Of a stretch of DNA of 64,000 nt, positions 1 through 8,676 are shown piece after piece (the stretch's first letter is position 1; every line of letters begins with the position of its first letter). Source of the stretch: Magnetospirillum molischianum DSM 120 (GTDB lineage Bacteria > Pseudomonadota > Alphaproteobacteria > Rhodospirillales > Magnetospirillaceae). Made by a program: the position numbers and the translations under genes. The notes beneath the pieces were generated by a model. That model ran no database searches. It was not told the origin of the DNA and saw only the letters and a program-made list of their open reading frames with translations. The stretch is taken from contig NZ_CAHP01000021.1 of assembly GCF_000294655.1 (NCBI RefSeq), positions 1 to 64,000 on the forward strand, written 5' to 3'.

Positions 1-625
<625 letters not shown>

Positions 626-627
626 AC

Positions 628-648
628 TTCCGTGCCCAAGGCACGGAA
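628..648 (-). other. inverted repeat directly before the 16S 5' end
   Basis: TTCCGTGCC and GGCACGGAA form a perfect 9-bp stem with a 3-nt loop, only 3 bases upstream (minus strand) of the inferred 16S 5' end. It is probably a leader hairpin or part of a processing structure. Its role is inference. Confidence 0.55.
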
Positions 649-760
649 CAGAGCTCGTCCAAAGCAATTTACATCACGCATTTGCAAGATGCACTAGACT
701 TTGGCCGGTTCCGGTCTTTCCAGACCCGGCGCCGCCTGCGCATCCCTTCCTGTCTCTTCA

Positions 761-774
761 CTTGTCAAACAGCA
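761..774 (-). promoter_or_regulatory. boxA-like antitermination site in the rrn leader
   Basis: The minus strand reads TGCTGTTTGACAAG, close to the bacterial rrn boxA core (TGCTCTTTAACAA). It lies between the promoters and the 16S gene, where NusB/NusE-dependent antitermination sites sit. Assignment is by similarity and position. Confidence 0.6.
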
Positions 775-835
775 GGAAGTCGTTCCCAACTTCCGTCCCG
801 CTTCACCGCGGGCCCCACCGCAGCGGGGAGGCCGG

Positions 836-864
836 TTTATAATCGGCCCGGCCGGCCGTGTCAA
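836..864 (-). promoter_or_regulatory. rrn promoter nearest the 16S gene (tandem copy 1)
   Basis: On the minus strand, -35 TTGACA (859-864) and -10 TATAAA (836-841) are separated by exactly 17 bp. The -35 is perfect and the -10 has five of six matches. A T-rich run follows on the plus strand, so an A-rich tract precedes the -35 on the transcribed side, like an UP element. Confidence 0.8.
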
Positions 865-949
865 TCTCTTTTTTTCGCTTCGCGGCGATTTCCGTTTTCG
901 GTCTTCGCCGCCGCTTCAGAACCTTTCGGTCCGTCGCAGCGAGGGGCGG

Positions 950-978
950 TTTCTATCCCGACCAGATCATCGTGTCAA
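950..978 (-). promoter_or_regulatory. rrn promoter, tandem copy 2
   Basis: On the minus strand, -35 TTGACA (973-978) and -10 TAGAAA (950-955) are separated by 17 bp. An A-rich tract precedes the -35, and the surrounding sequence resembles copy 1 and copy 3, so the promoter unit looks duplicated. Confidence 0.75.
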
Positions 979-1066
979 CTGCTTTTTTTCTGCCTCGCGG
1001 CACAACCAGTCAACCCGCCGACCCCCGCCGCTTCAAACCAAATCGGTTCGTCCCGGCGAGGCGCGC

Positions 1067-1095
1067 TTTCTAAGCCCATCAAACATAACCGTCAA
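1067..1095 (-). promoter_or_regulatory. rrn promoter, distal (tandem copy 3)
   Basis: On the minus strand, -35 TTGACG (1090-1095) and -10 TAGAAA (1067-1072) are separated by 17 bp. The -10 elements of the three copies are 114 and 117 bp apart, and the same GGCGAGG-type flank recurs beside each -10. Confidence 0.7.
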
Positions 1096-1197
1096 CCTAA
1101 ATTCGACGGCGATGTGCATTTTTCCGACATTATATGATTTTCAGCCGATTTCCGTGCGTCCATAGCACAGTCAAGCGGAAAATCGGGCCATTTAGGG

Positions 1198-2649
1198 TTG
1201 CCTTGTAGGCTATGGGGCTGCGATAACCCGCCACAGTTCTATAAACGGCAAAAGCGATCCCATCCCTTGGCCGGCCATGTCACTGCCAAACTGAAACGCA
1301 GCCTAAAGGCTTTCGCGGTTGTCGGGCTGGTGGGGGCTGTCGCGGTTTTCCTGGCCCGTCCGTTTGTTCCGTTCGTTCCGTTCGGTAATGACAGCGGCCC
1401 TTTGGACACCACGCCCCCCGCCTATATCGATCTCGAAGCCGAGGACCGCGCCCCATCCACCCCCGAGAGCGGCGACGGCGAGCTTGAAGATATCGCGCAC
1501 CGCCCGGTCGAGTCGGTGTTGCAGATCGGTTCGGGCGAGATGCTGACCGAACTGCTGTCCCGAGCCGGGATTGCCAGCGGAGAGGCAGCCCAGGCGGCTG
1601 AGGCTATATTTACCCGGATCGATCCGCGTACACTTAAAGCAGGGCAGAAGGTCACCATCACCTTCGCCCCCTCTCCTTATGGCTTTGGCCGCGGCCCCTT
1701 CCGTCAGGTCAGTCTAGCCGCCGACCCGGTGCGCGACGTCGCCGCTCGTTGGACCGGCTCGGACTTCGAGTCCGTCGAGACGCGGCGTCAGGTTACCCGC
1801 CAGGTGGCCCATTATTCGGGCACGATCAAATCGAGCCTCTATGAATCGGCGGGCAATGCTGGCGTTCCGGTGCCGGTTATCCTGGCGATGATCAAGACCC
1901 TCAGCTATGACGTGGACTTTCAGCGCGACATCCAGCCCGGTGATACGTTCGACGTCCTGTTCGAGGGCTGGTACGACACCAAGGGCAAGCTGGTGCGCGC
2001 GGGCGATCTTCTTCATGCCGGTCTCGAACTGTCTGGAACCCAGATCAGCCTGTATCGCTATGAGGATCCCCAGGGCCAAAGCGACTATTTCACCGCCAAC
2101 GGCGAGAACGTAAAGAAGGCGCTGCTAAAGACCCCGGTTGACGGCGCAAAGATCACCTCGGGCTTTGGAATGCGCAACCACCCGATCCTTGGCTACAGCA
2201 AGATGCATAAAGGGATCGATTTCGGCGTCCCCCCCGGCACCCCGATTCAGGCGGCTGGTGACGGTAGCGTCGAAATGGCGGGACCGTTCGGAGCTTATGG
2301 CAATTACGTCCGCCTACGCCATGGAAACGGCTATGGCACCGCCTATGCCCATATGAGCCGCATCGCTCAGGGCATCCATACCGGCCGCCATGTATCTCAG
2401 GGGCAGATCATCGGCTATGTCGGTTCGACCGGCCGCGCCACCGGCCCCCACCTCCATTACGAGCTATTGGTCGGGAATACCCAGGTCAACCCGATGAGCA
2501 TCAAGGTTCCGACCGGCATCCGCCTTGCCGGGCGCGAGCTTGAACGCTATCTGAGCCATCGCCGCCAGATGGATCAGTTGATGTCGTCGATTCCATCGGC
2601 CACTCATATCGGAGTCGGTGCGGCACGCCTGGGCCGCCTGGGAAACTAA
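1198..2649 (+). CDS. M23-family (LytM) murein endopeptidase, membrane anchored
   Basis: The protein is about 483 residues if it starts at the TTG at 1198. No ATG or GTG lies in frame before the hydrophobic N-terminal segment (about residues 35-52), so the true start is uncertain. A middle region (about 100-160) resembles the LysM/OapA-like module found before M23 domains. The C-terminal peptidase domain keeps the zinc motifs HxxxD (H337, D341) and HxH (H418, H420). It should cleave peptidoglycan cross-links in the periplasm. It diverges from the rRNA operon, and its stop is followed closely by the hybrid kinase gene. Family is firm; substrate bond is inference. Confidence 0.85.
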   Translation: MPCRLWGCDNPPQFYKRQKRSHPLAGHVTAKLKRSLKAFAVVGLVGAVAVFLARPFVPFVPFGNDSGPLDTTPPAYIDLEAEDRAPSTPESGDGELEDIAHRPVESVLQIGSGEMLTELLSRAGIASGEAAQAAEAIFTRIDPRTLKAGQKVTITFAPSPYGFGRGPFRQVSLAADPVRDVAARWTGSDFESVETRRQVTRQVAHYSGTIKSSLYESAGNAGVPVPVILAMIKTLSYDVDFQRDIQPGDTFDVLFEGWYDTKGKLVRAGDLLHAGLELSGTQISLYRYEDPQGQSDYFTANGENVKKALLKTPVDGAKITSGFGMRNHPILGYSKMHKGIDFGVPPGTPIQAAGDGSVEMAGPFGAYGNYVRLRHGNGYGTAYAHMSRIAQGIHTGRHVSQGQIIGYVGSTGRATGPHLHYELLVGNTQVNPMSIKVPTGIRLAGRELERYLSHRRQMDQLMSSIPSATHIGVGAARLGRLGN

Positions 2650-2785
2650 CGAGCCCCCTTCAATAGAAAGATCGCTCTCGCTGGCGCCGCAATTCGGCCG
2701 GGACTATTCTGCGCCGTGGCCGATGTCACGACCGGACGGCGACACGCTCCCGATCCCGGAATCTTCTCGCGGAGAGTTGAGATCG

Positions 2786-5700
2786 ATGAGTTTCCCCTGG
2801 CGCCCGGTTCTGGGACGAATTCTGGTGGCGGCGATCGGTATCGAGGTCTTGATACTGGCCCTGGCCGTCGGCAACGACATACGCCAAACAGAGACAAGGT
2901 TGTTGCGCCAGATCGAGGACGACGCCGCACTGCTGACTCCTGTTCTTAGCTCCGCCATCGCCGCACCGCTCCGTCTGCACGATGTCGGCATGCTGCGGGC
3001 CGTGCTCGATGAAAGCCGCACCGCCCGCGCGATGCTCTATCTGGTCGTCCTGGATCGCCACGGGGAGATTGTCGCGTCGAGCGGTTGGCCAGAGGCGATG
3101 CCACTTCCACCGGCCTCCCCGTCTTTGGTGCTGACCGGACTCGCCGATCAGCGTCGCTACGACGTCGTTCGTGACATCGTTGGTTCCGATGGAACATTGG
3201 GACGGCTTCATTTCGGCCTCGACCTTCTTCCGGTAATCGAGGCCCGGCAGGAAATGCTGGAGCAGGGTGTAGCGCTGACGATCATCGGCGGCGCCCTGAC
3301 GGCGCTGGTTCTGGGGCTGATCGGACTATGGCTGGGCCGTCGTCCTTTGTCCGTGCCCCCCCCGACCGAAGGCGGCGGCGAACCGCCCCGCCACAACGCA
3401 CTCGAAGCACGGCGCATAGCGGAATCCCGCACGGAGATGCTGGAAAAAAAACTCGGCCGTCTATCGCTGAATATAAGACGGCTAAGGCTGGCCCAAACCT
3501 TCGCCAACATCGCCTCGTGGGAATTCGATATCCGGTCTCGTGACATCCACCATTCCGAACGGCTGCCCATGCTGCTGGGGCTGGGGATCGGTGAGACGAA
3601 GATCACGTATGACGTCTTCGTCCGGGCGTTGCATCCCGACGACCGCGCCACGGCACTACGAGCCTTCAGCCGGGCGATGCGTGAAAAGCGGCCCTATGAA
3701 GTCGAACACCGCGTCGTTCTGGCCGATGGCAGCGAGCGCTGGCTATACGAACAAGGTGCCGTGGTCTGCGACCGCAATGGCCGCCCCGCCCGGATGCTGG
3801 GGATAACCCAGGATATCCATCGGCGCAAAATGGCGGAGGAAAGCCTGCGCAAGCTCTCGGTCGCGGTCGAGCAAAGCCCGGCTTCGGTCCTGATCACCGA
3901 TCCGGGTGGTGCCATTGAATACGCGAATGCCACCCTGCTGCGGACCTATGGGTACCGACTGGATGAAATGATCGGGCAGACCCCGCGCCTCTTCAAATCC
4001 GACGACAAGCCACTCGCGACATACAAGGCGCTGTGGAACACCATTCTGTCAGGCGAGACCTGGCATGGCGAATTCCATAACAGACGCAAGAACGGCTCAT
4101 TGGTCTGGGTCGCCGCCTCGATCGCGCCGGTCAAAAATCAGGACGGACGGATCACCCACTTCCTGTGCCTGTCCGAAGATATCGGAGCCCGCAAGGCCGC
4201 CGAACTCGAAGCCGAGGAAAACCGCCGCCGCCTCGACGAGGCGCAGAGTCTGGCCGGACTGGGAAGCTGGGACTACGACCCCACCAGCGGCATCCTCAGT
4301 TGGTCCGAGACCACGTTCACGATCTTCGGACACAATCCCGCGACTTTCACCCCCAGTCTCGGCGCCTTCTTCGCGGCAATCCACCCGGACGACCGGGCGA
4401 TATTCGAGGATACACACCGCCGCCGCGATTTTTCCAACAACGAAGAATTGCTGATCCGCATTGTCCGCCCCGATGGCGAAGTCCGCCATGTCCTGGCCCG
4501 CACCCGGCTTGTTTCCGAACCGGATGGGCGCGCTGATCGATTGGTCGGCACCATCCTTGATGTCACGGAGCGGGAGAAGGCCAACGCCAATCGCGACCTG
4601 TTCCGCCGCCTTGTCGATGACGCCGGACAAGCGATTCGAATCTCCGAACCAAACGGACGCATCATGTTCGTCAACAAGGCGTTCCTGTCTCTGACCGGAT
4701 TCACTCGCGAAGCGGTCGAAGGTCGGACCTATACCGATTTCATCGCCGCCCCCGAAGCCGAAGCCGCCGCCGACGTCGCCCGCGCCTATGCCGAGAGACG
4801 CAGTTGGTCTGGATTGCTCGACATTCGCCGGGCCGATGGAACCGAGTTCACGTCTCTATGTAATGTCGGAGTGGTGCTCGACGCACGCGGACGGGCTCAG
4901 TACCTGTTCACGATCTTCAGCGACTACACCACCGAGATCGAGCGGGAGCGCGAATTATGCAACGCCCGCGATGCCGCCGAAGCCGCCAGTCAGGCTAAGT
5001 CCGCTTTCCTTGCCAATATGAGCCACGAATTACGGACGCCGATGAACGCCATTCTCGGCTTCTCTCAATTCCTCGATATGGACCCCAACCTGTCCGATTC
5101 CCATCGAGACAGCGTCATGACGATTTATAAAGCAGGCCGTCACCTGCTTGACCTTATCAACGAGATTCTTGATCTCGCCCGTATCGAGGCCGGACGGATC
5201 GATCTGTCGATCGAGAGCGTCCCAGTAGAGCCGGTGCTGCGCGACTGCCTCGACCTGATCGCGCCGCTGGCGCAGGAGCGCGGCATCGCCATCATCCTCA
5301 CCTCGCCCGGACCGGGGCTGATCGCCCGCGCCGACCCCCTGCGCTTGAAGCAGGTGTTGGTGAACCTACTGTCCAACGCGATCAAGTATAACCGCCCCAA
5401 CGGCACCGTCCGGTTAATCGCCCGCCGGAGCGGACCCGAAACTTTGCAGATCGATGTCGCCGATACGGGCCAGGGCATCGCCCCCGAGCGGCTTGCCGAG
5501 TTGTTCATCCCGTTCAACCGGCTGGGCGCCGAATATACCGATACCGAGGGCACCGGCATCGGCCTTGCTCTAACCCGCCGTATCGTCGAGGCGATGAGCG
5601 GCACGGTCGGCGTTGAAAGCGAACCAGGCCGGGGCAGCGTATTCTGGACAGAATTGCGCGCGGAACCTGCCCGCGCCGACTCGACCGAAACCGTGCCGAC

Positions 5701-6148
5701 ACCGGAGGCTAACCTCCACGACGAGAGCCAGATTACCGCCACCGTGCTGTATATTGACGACGATCCGGTCAATCTGAAGCTGATCGAACAGGTCTTCTCG
5801 ACCCTGGCCCAGTTGCGCCTGATCACCGCACCCGCGCCGGGACTGGGGCTTGACCTCGCCCGCCTGCGCCGACCCGACCTGATCCTGCTCGATATCAACC
5901 TGCCCGGAATGGACGGGCATGAGGTTTTGGCCCGGCTGCGCGCCGATCCGCTAACCCGTGCGATCCCCGTGGCGGCGGTCACTGCGCTGGCGATGGCTCG
6001 TGACATCGAGCGTGGCCGCGAGGCGGGCTTCGACGCTTATCTGACGAAGCCAATCGATATCCCGCTGCTGCTGGAAACTGTCCGCGCCCTTATAACGGCA
6101 GACGAAGCCGGACCCGCAGACCGCCCAGCGGCGATTCCTCCAGCTTGA
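2786..6148 (+). CDS. hybrid sensor histidine kinase with four PAS domains and a receiver
   Basis: I chose ATG 2786 because GGAGAG sits 9 bases upstream. The open frame extends back to 2618 inside the previous gene. The 1,120-residue product has two membrane segments (near residues 5-30 and about 155-180) flanking a periplasmic region, then four PAS/PAC units. A HisKA domain follows with the phosphoacceptor in SHELRTP (H747). The HATPase domain has N and G boxes (NLLSNAIKYN, DTGQG, GTGIGLAL), and a C-terminal receiver carries the phosphorylatable aspartate in LLDINLPG (D1036). No output partner is adjacent. It overlaps the convergent kinase gene by 59 bp at its 3' end. The ligand cannot be read from sequence. 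Confidence 0.9.
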   Translation: MSFPWRPVLGRILVAAIGIEVLILALAVGNDIRQTETRLLRQIEDDAALLTPVLSSAIAAPLRLHDVGMLRAVLDESRTARAMLYLVVLDRHGEIVASSGWPEAMPLPPASPSLVLTGLADQRRYDVVRDIVGSDGTLGRLHFGLDLLPVIEARQEMLEQGVALTIIGGALTALVLGLIGLWLGRRPLSVPPPTEGGGEPPRHNALEARRIAESRTEMLEKKLGRLSLNIRRLRLAQTFANIASWEFDIRSRDIHHSERLPMLLGLGIGETKITYDVFVRALHPDDRATALRAFSRAMREKRPYEVEHRVVLADGSERWLYEQGAVVCDRNGRPARMLGITQDIHRRKMAEESLRKLSVAVEQSPASVLITDPGGAIEYANATLLRTYGYRLDEMIGQTPRLFKSDDKPLATYKALWNTILSGETWHGEFHNRRKNGSLVWVAASIAPVKNQDGRITHFLCLSEDIGARKAAELEAEENRRRLDEAQSLAGLGSWDYDPTSGILSWSETTFTIFGHNPATFTPSLGAFFAAIHPDDRAIFEDTHRRRDFSNNEELLIRIVRPDGEVRHVLARTRLVSEPDGRADRLVGTILDVTEREKANANRDLFRRLVDDAGQAIRISEPNGRIMFVNKAFLSLTGFTREAVEGRTYTDFIAAPEAEAAADVARAYAERRSWSGLLDIRRADGTEFTSLCNVGVVLDARGRAQYLFTIFSDYTTEIERERELCNARDAAEAASQAKSAFLANMSHELRTPMNAILGFSQFLDMDPNLSDSHRDSVMTIYKAGRHLLDLINEILDLARIEAGRIDLSIESVPVEPVLRDCLDLIAPLAQERGIAIILTSPGPGLIARADPLRLKQVLVNLLSNAIKYNRPNGTVRLIARRSGPETLQIDVADTGQGIAPERLAELFIPFNRLGAEYTDTEGTGIGLALTRRIVEAMSGTVGVESEPGRGSVFWTELRAEPARADSTETVPTPEANLHDESQITATVLYIDDDPVNLKLIEQVFSTLAQLRLITAPAPGLGLDLARLRRPDLILLDINLPGMDGHEVLARLRADPLTRAIPVAAVTALAMARDIERGREAGFDAYLTKPIDIPLLLETVRALITADEAGPADRPAAIPPA

Positions 6149-7424
6149 TCTCGCCACCATGAGCACGAACGATATCGCGAGCGATGCTCAACCCCAATCC
6201 GACACCACCGCCAGCAGCGGCGCGCGGAGAGTCGAGCCGGGTAAAGGGACGGAACATGTCGTCGCGGCATTCGGGCGGGATACCGGGACCGTCATCATCG
6301 ACTAAAATCTCGGCGGCACCCTGGCGGCGACCGACCCGGAGCCAGACATGGCCTCCCACACGACCATGGCGAATAGCGTTTCCGATCAGGTTGGCCAACA
6401 CTCGGCTGAGTGCGACCGGACGGAGCGGCATGGTCAGATCGCCCTCGCTGTGCAGATCGATGACGGCCCCCTGGCGGCGGAAACGCCCGGCGACGTCCTC
6501 GACCAAAGCCGGCACGTCGGTTTCGACCGGAACCTCGGTCCCTTCGCCACGAGCAAAGGCCAGATATCCCTCGATCATCCGCTCCATCTCGGCCAGATCC
6601 TCATCCAGATCGGCACGGCCATCGAATTCACCCATCATCGCCAGTTGCAGCTTCATCCGCGTCAATGGCGTGCGTAAATCGTGCGATACCCCGGCCAGCA
6701 TCTCGGTCCGCTGTTGAATCTGGCGTTGTATCCGCTCGCGCATCAGGTTGAACGCCTGGGCGGCCTGACGGACCTCGGTAGCGCCTTCGGGCTTGAAGGC
6801 AACGACGTCCAGACCTTTGCCGAAGCGGTCGGCGGCAACCGCCAGTTTGCGAACACTGCGAACCTGATTGCGCATGAACACCGTGGCGATACCGAACAGC
6901 AGCATCGCCGTTCCCAGCATCCACAGGATGAAGACATAGGTAGTCGAGGTGAACAGGCGCTTCTTGGGGGCATAGACCTCCAGAAGTCCATCGGAAAGCT
7001 GGACCAGGATCACGACTTCGCGCTCCAGCGCGTCGGTGTCGATCCGATAAGGACGTTGGACCCGCTCCCGCATCGCTTCTTCCATCGCCCGTTCGAGAAA
7101 GCTGGTCGGTTTGGACGAGGGCAGGTTCGGCAGAATGCCAGCGGCGGTAAAACGGATATCCAAATCCATTTTCTCGGCGGCAATCGACAGCACAATCCGA
7201 CGGGATTCGGGATCGGGAAAGGCCCGGATCGATTCGATCACCGCACCAATGTCCCCAGCCAGCCCTTTCGCCAGCCGCCGAGCCACCGTTTCCCAATGGC
7301 TGGCGTAAAAGACATAGGCCGACACCAGTTGCAGCACGACCAGCGGCATGACGATGATCAGCAGAGACCGCCCCAGCAAACCGTGAGGCAGCGCCTCCTT
7401 CAACCAAATGCCGGGCCGCATCAT
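6090..7424 (-). CDS. EnvZ-like sensor histidine kinase
   Basis: ATG 7424 is preferred because AGAGAGG lies 10 bases before it. The 444-residue protein has an N-terminal membrane helix, a periplasmic sensor of about 130 residues, a second helix and a HAMP linker. A HisKA box reads SHDLRTP (H248), and a HATPase domain has N, G1 and G2 motifs (NLIGNAIRHG, DDGPGIP, GVGLGLSIA). It lies 78 bp downstream of the response regulator on the same strand, so the two form a two-component operon. The stop codon lies within the 3' end of the convergent hybrid kinase. The stimulus is unknown; homologues are often annotated as osmosensors by name only. Confidence 0.9.
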   Translation of the reverse strand: MMRPGIWLKEALPHGLLGRSLLIIVMPLVVLQLVSAYVFYASHWETVARRLAKGLAGDIGAVIESIRAFPDPESRRIVLSIAAEKMDLDIRFTAAGILPNLPSSKPTSFLERAMEEAMRERVQRPYRIDTDALEREVVILVQLSDGLLEVYAPKKRLFTSTTYVFILWMLGTAMLLFGIATVFMRNQVRSVRKLAVAADRFGKGLDVVAFKPEGATEVRQAAQAFNLMRERIQRQIQQRTEMLAGVSHDLRTPLTRMKLQLAMMGEFDGRADLDEDLAEMERMIEGYLAFARGEGTEVPVETDVPALVEDVAGRFRRQGAVIDLHSEGDLTMPLRPVALSRVLANLIGNAIRHGRVGGHVWLRVGRRQGAAEILVDDDGPGIPPECRDDMFRPFTRLDSPRAAAGGGVGLGLSIARDIVRAHGGEIKLEESPLGGLRVRLRLPL

Positions 7425-7465
7425 CGCGTCTTTTCCTCTCTTTATATATAGAGGCCCTGTCATAG

Positions 7466-7500
7466 CGGCCAACCCTCGATTTGCCTCGTTGGCCGGTTGG
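7466..7500. repeat. short dispersed repeat between the kinase and regulator genes (copy 1)
   Basis: The 18-base string CGGCCAACCCTCGATTTG is followed shortly by GGCCGGTTGG. The same 18 bases, again followed by GCCGGTTGG, occur at 26269-26297. GGCCAAC and GTTGGCC can pair, so transcripts could form a hairpin here. Confidence 0.6.
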
Positions 7501-7502
7501 TA

Positions 7503-8189
7503 TCAGTCGGGCCGCAGCATATAGCCAGTACCGCGCACCGTCTGGAGATAACGGGGCAGACGCGGATCGTCCTCGATCTTCTTGCGCAGTCGGGTAACCT
7601 GGACATCGACGGCGCGGGGAGTGGCCGCGCTGCCGGTGCGCGCCGCCAGTTCGTCGCGTGACACGCCCTGCCCGGCTGTCTCGGCCAGCACCGCCAACAG
7701 ATCGCGCTCGGCCTGAGTCAGGTGGACCGGCTGATCGCCCCGGCGCAGTTCGGCCCGTTCGATATCCCAGGTGAAAGGACCAAGCCGCAGAGTGGTGACG
7801 ACAGGCTCGGCTTCGTCGCGAGGCGCGCGCCGCAGGATCGAACCGACCCGAAGCAGCAACTCACGCGGTTCGAACGGCTTTGACAAATAATCGTCGGCAC
7901 CAGCTTCCAAGCCCCGGATGCGGTCGTCAACTTCGCCGCGCGCCGTCAGCAGCAGGATCGGCACCCGATCGCCGACCGCACGCAGGGAACGAGTCAGGCT
8001 CATCCCGTCCTCGCCCGGCATCATCACGTCAAGAACGATCAAGTCGAAGGCCAGCCCGGCCATCCGGGCACGAGCCTCGGCGGCATCGGCGGCGGTAACC
8101 ACCAGATAGCCATTCTCTGTCAGATATTTTCCCAAAAGCTCGCGCAGGCGGCGGTCGTCATCGACCACCAGGACATGTCCGCCATCCAT
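7503..8189 (-). CDS. OmpR-family response regulator
   Basis: ATG 8189 has a GGAGG-type site 12 bases upstream; a TTG at 8225 would add 12 residues. The 228-residue protein has a receiver domain with the acidic pair in VVDDD, the phosphorylated aspartate in VLDVMMPG (D54) and the conserved lysine in SKPFEP. A C-terminal winged-helix DNA-binding domain of the OmpR/PhoB type follows. It precedes the sensor kinase gene and should be its partner. The upstream sequence carries a decayed MarR-like gene. DNA targets are not evident. Confidence 0.92.
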   Translation of the reverse strand: MDGGHVLVVDDDRRLRELLGKYLTENGYLVVTAADAAEARARMAGLAFDLIVLDVMMPGEDGMSLTRSLRAVGDRVPILLLTARGEVDDRIRGLEAGADDYLSKPFEPRELLLRVGSILRRAPRDEAEPVVTTLRLGPFTWDIERAELRRGDQPVHLTQAERDLLAVLAETAGQGVSRDELAARTGSAATPRAVDVQVTRLRKKIEDDPRLPRYLQTVRGTGYMLRPD

Positions 8190-8194
8190 CGCCG

Positions 8195-8440
8195 TCAACC
8201 GCCTCCATTCACCGTCGGCCGCCAAGTAAAGCAGCCCTCATCGCTGTCCTGGATCACCCCCGGCAGCACCCGCACGAGACTTTGCTTGGTGAGACGCAGG
8301 ATGTCGAGAAGATCGCTGACGGTGATGCGCTCGCCCCAGGATTAGCGTGATCGAAATGGCAAACCACGCCTGAGTCGATGGCCAAGGCCAGTGAATGCGT
8401 TCAGACCGGCACCGCCATCGAAGTCTCACCAGAGCGTGAA
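8195..8440 (-). pseudogene. remnant of a MarR-family regulator
   Basis: Two minus-strand reading frames hold adjoining pieces of a MarR winged helix. About 8340-8400 encodes ALAIDSGVVCHFDHANPG. About 8240-8340, in another frame, encodes ERITVSDLLDILRLTKQSLV. The second matches the family recognition-helix region (ITVSDLL..LRITKQSLxRVL). A stop (TAA) lies upstream of the second piece and another (TGA) upstream of the first, and sequence after RVL diverges. In related bacteria a MarR gene often precedes this two-component pair (recollection, not checked). Decay by frameshift is the simplest reading. Confidence 0.55.
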
Positions 8441-8676
8441 ATCATCTAATCGATGTTCACGCCAGTGGATGTGATCCGTCGATTGAGTCATAACTAGGGA
8501 GAGCTTGTCCGCACCTGATGCTCCCGATCCGGTGCCCGCAGCTGATGCCAGAGCCATCCCCCCAGGCTTTGGCTCGCCGGTATTTCCTTTTCTCGCCGTT
8601 CGGAATAGAATTTTCGGGAAAATAACTATGGCGTTGCCTTGGGCCGTTCACCTGAGGCGGAAGGGGTGGAATCTTC

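Noticed and set aside
2618-2785. Upstream start (2618 or 2723) for the hybrid kinase
   Set aside because: 2618 lies inside the previous gene, and the extra residues lack a ribosome site and similarity; 2786 has GGAGAG at good spacing.
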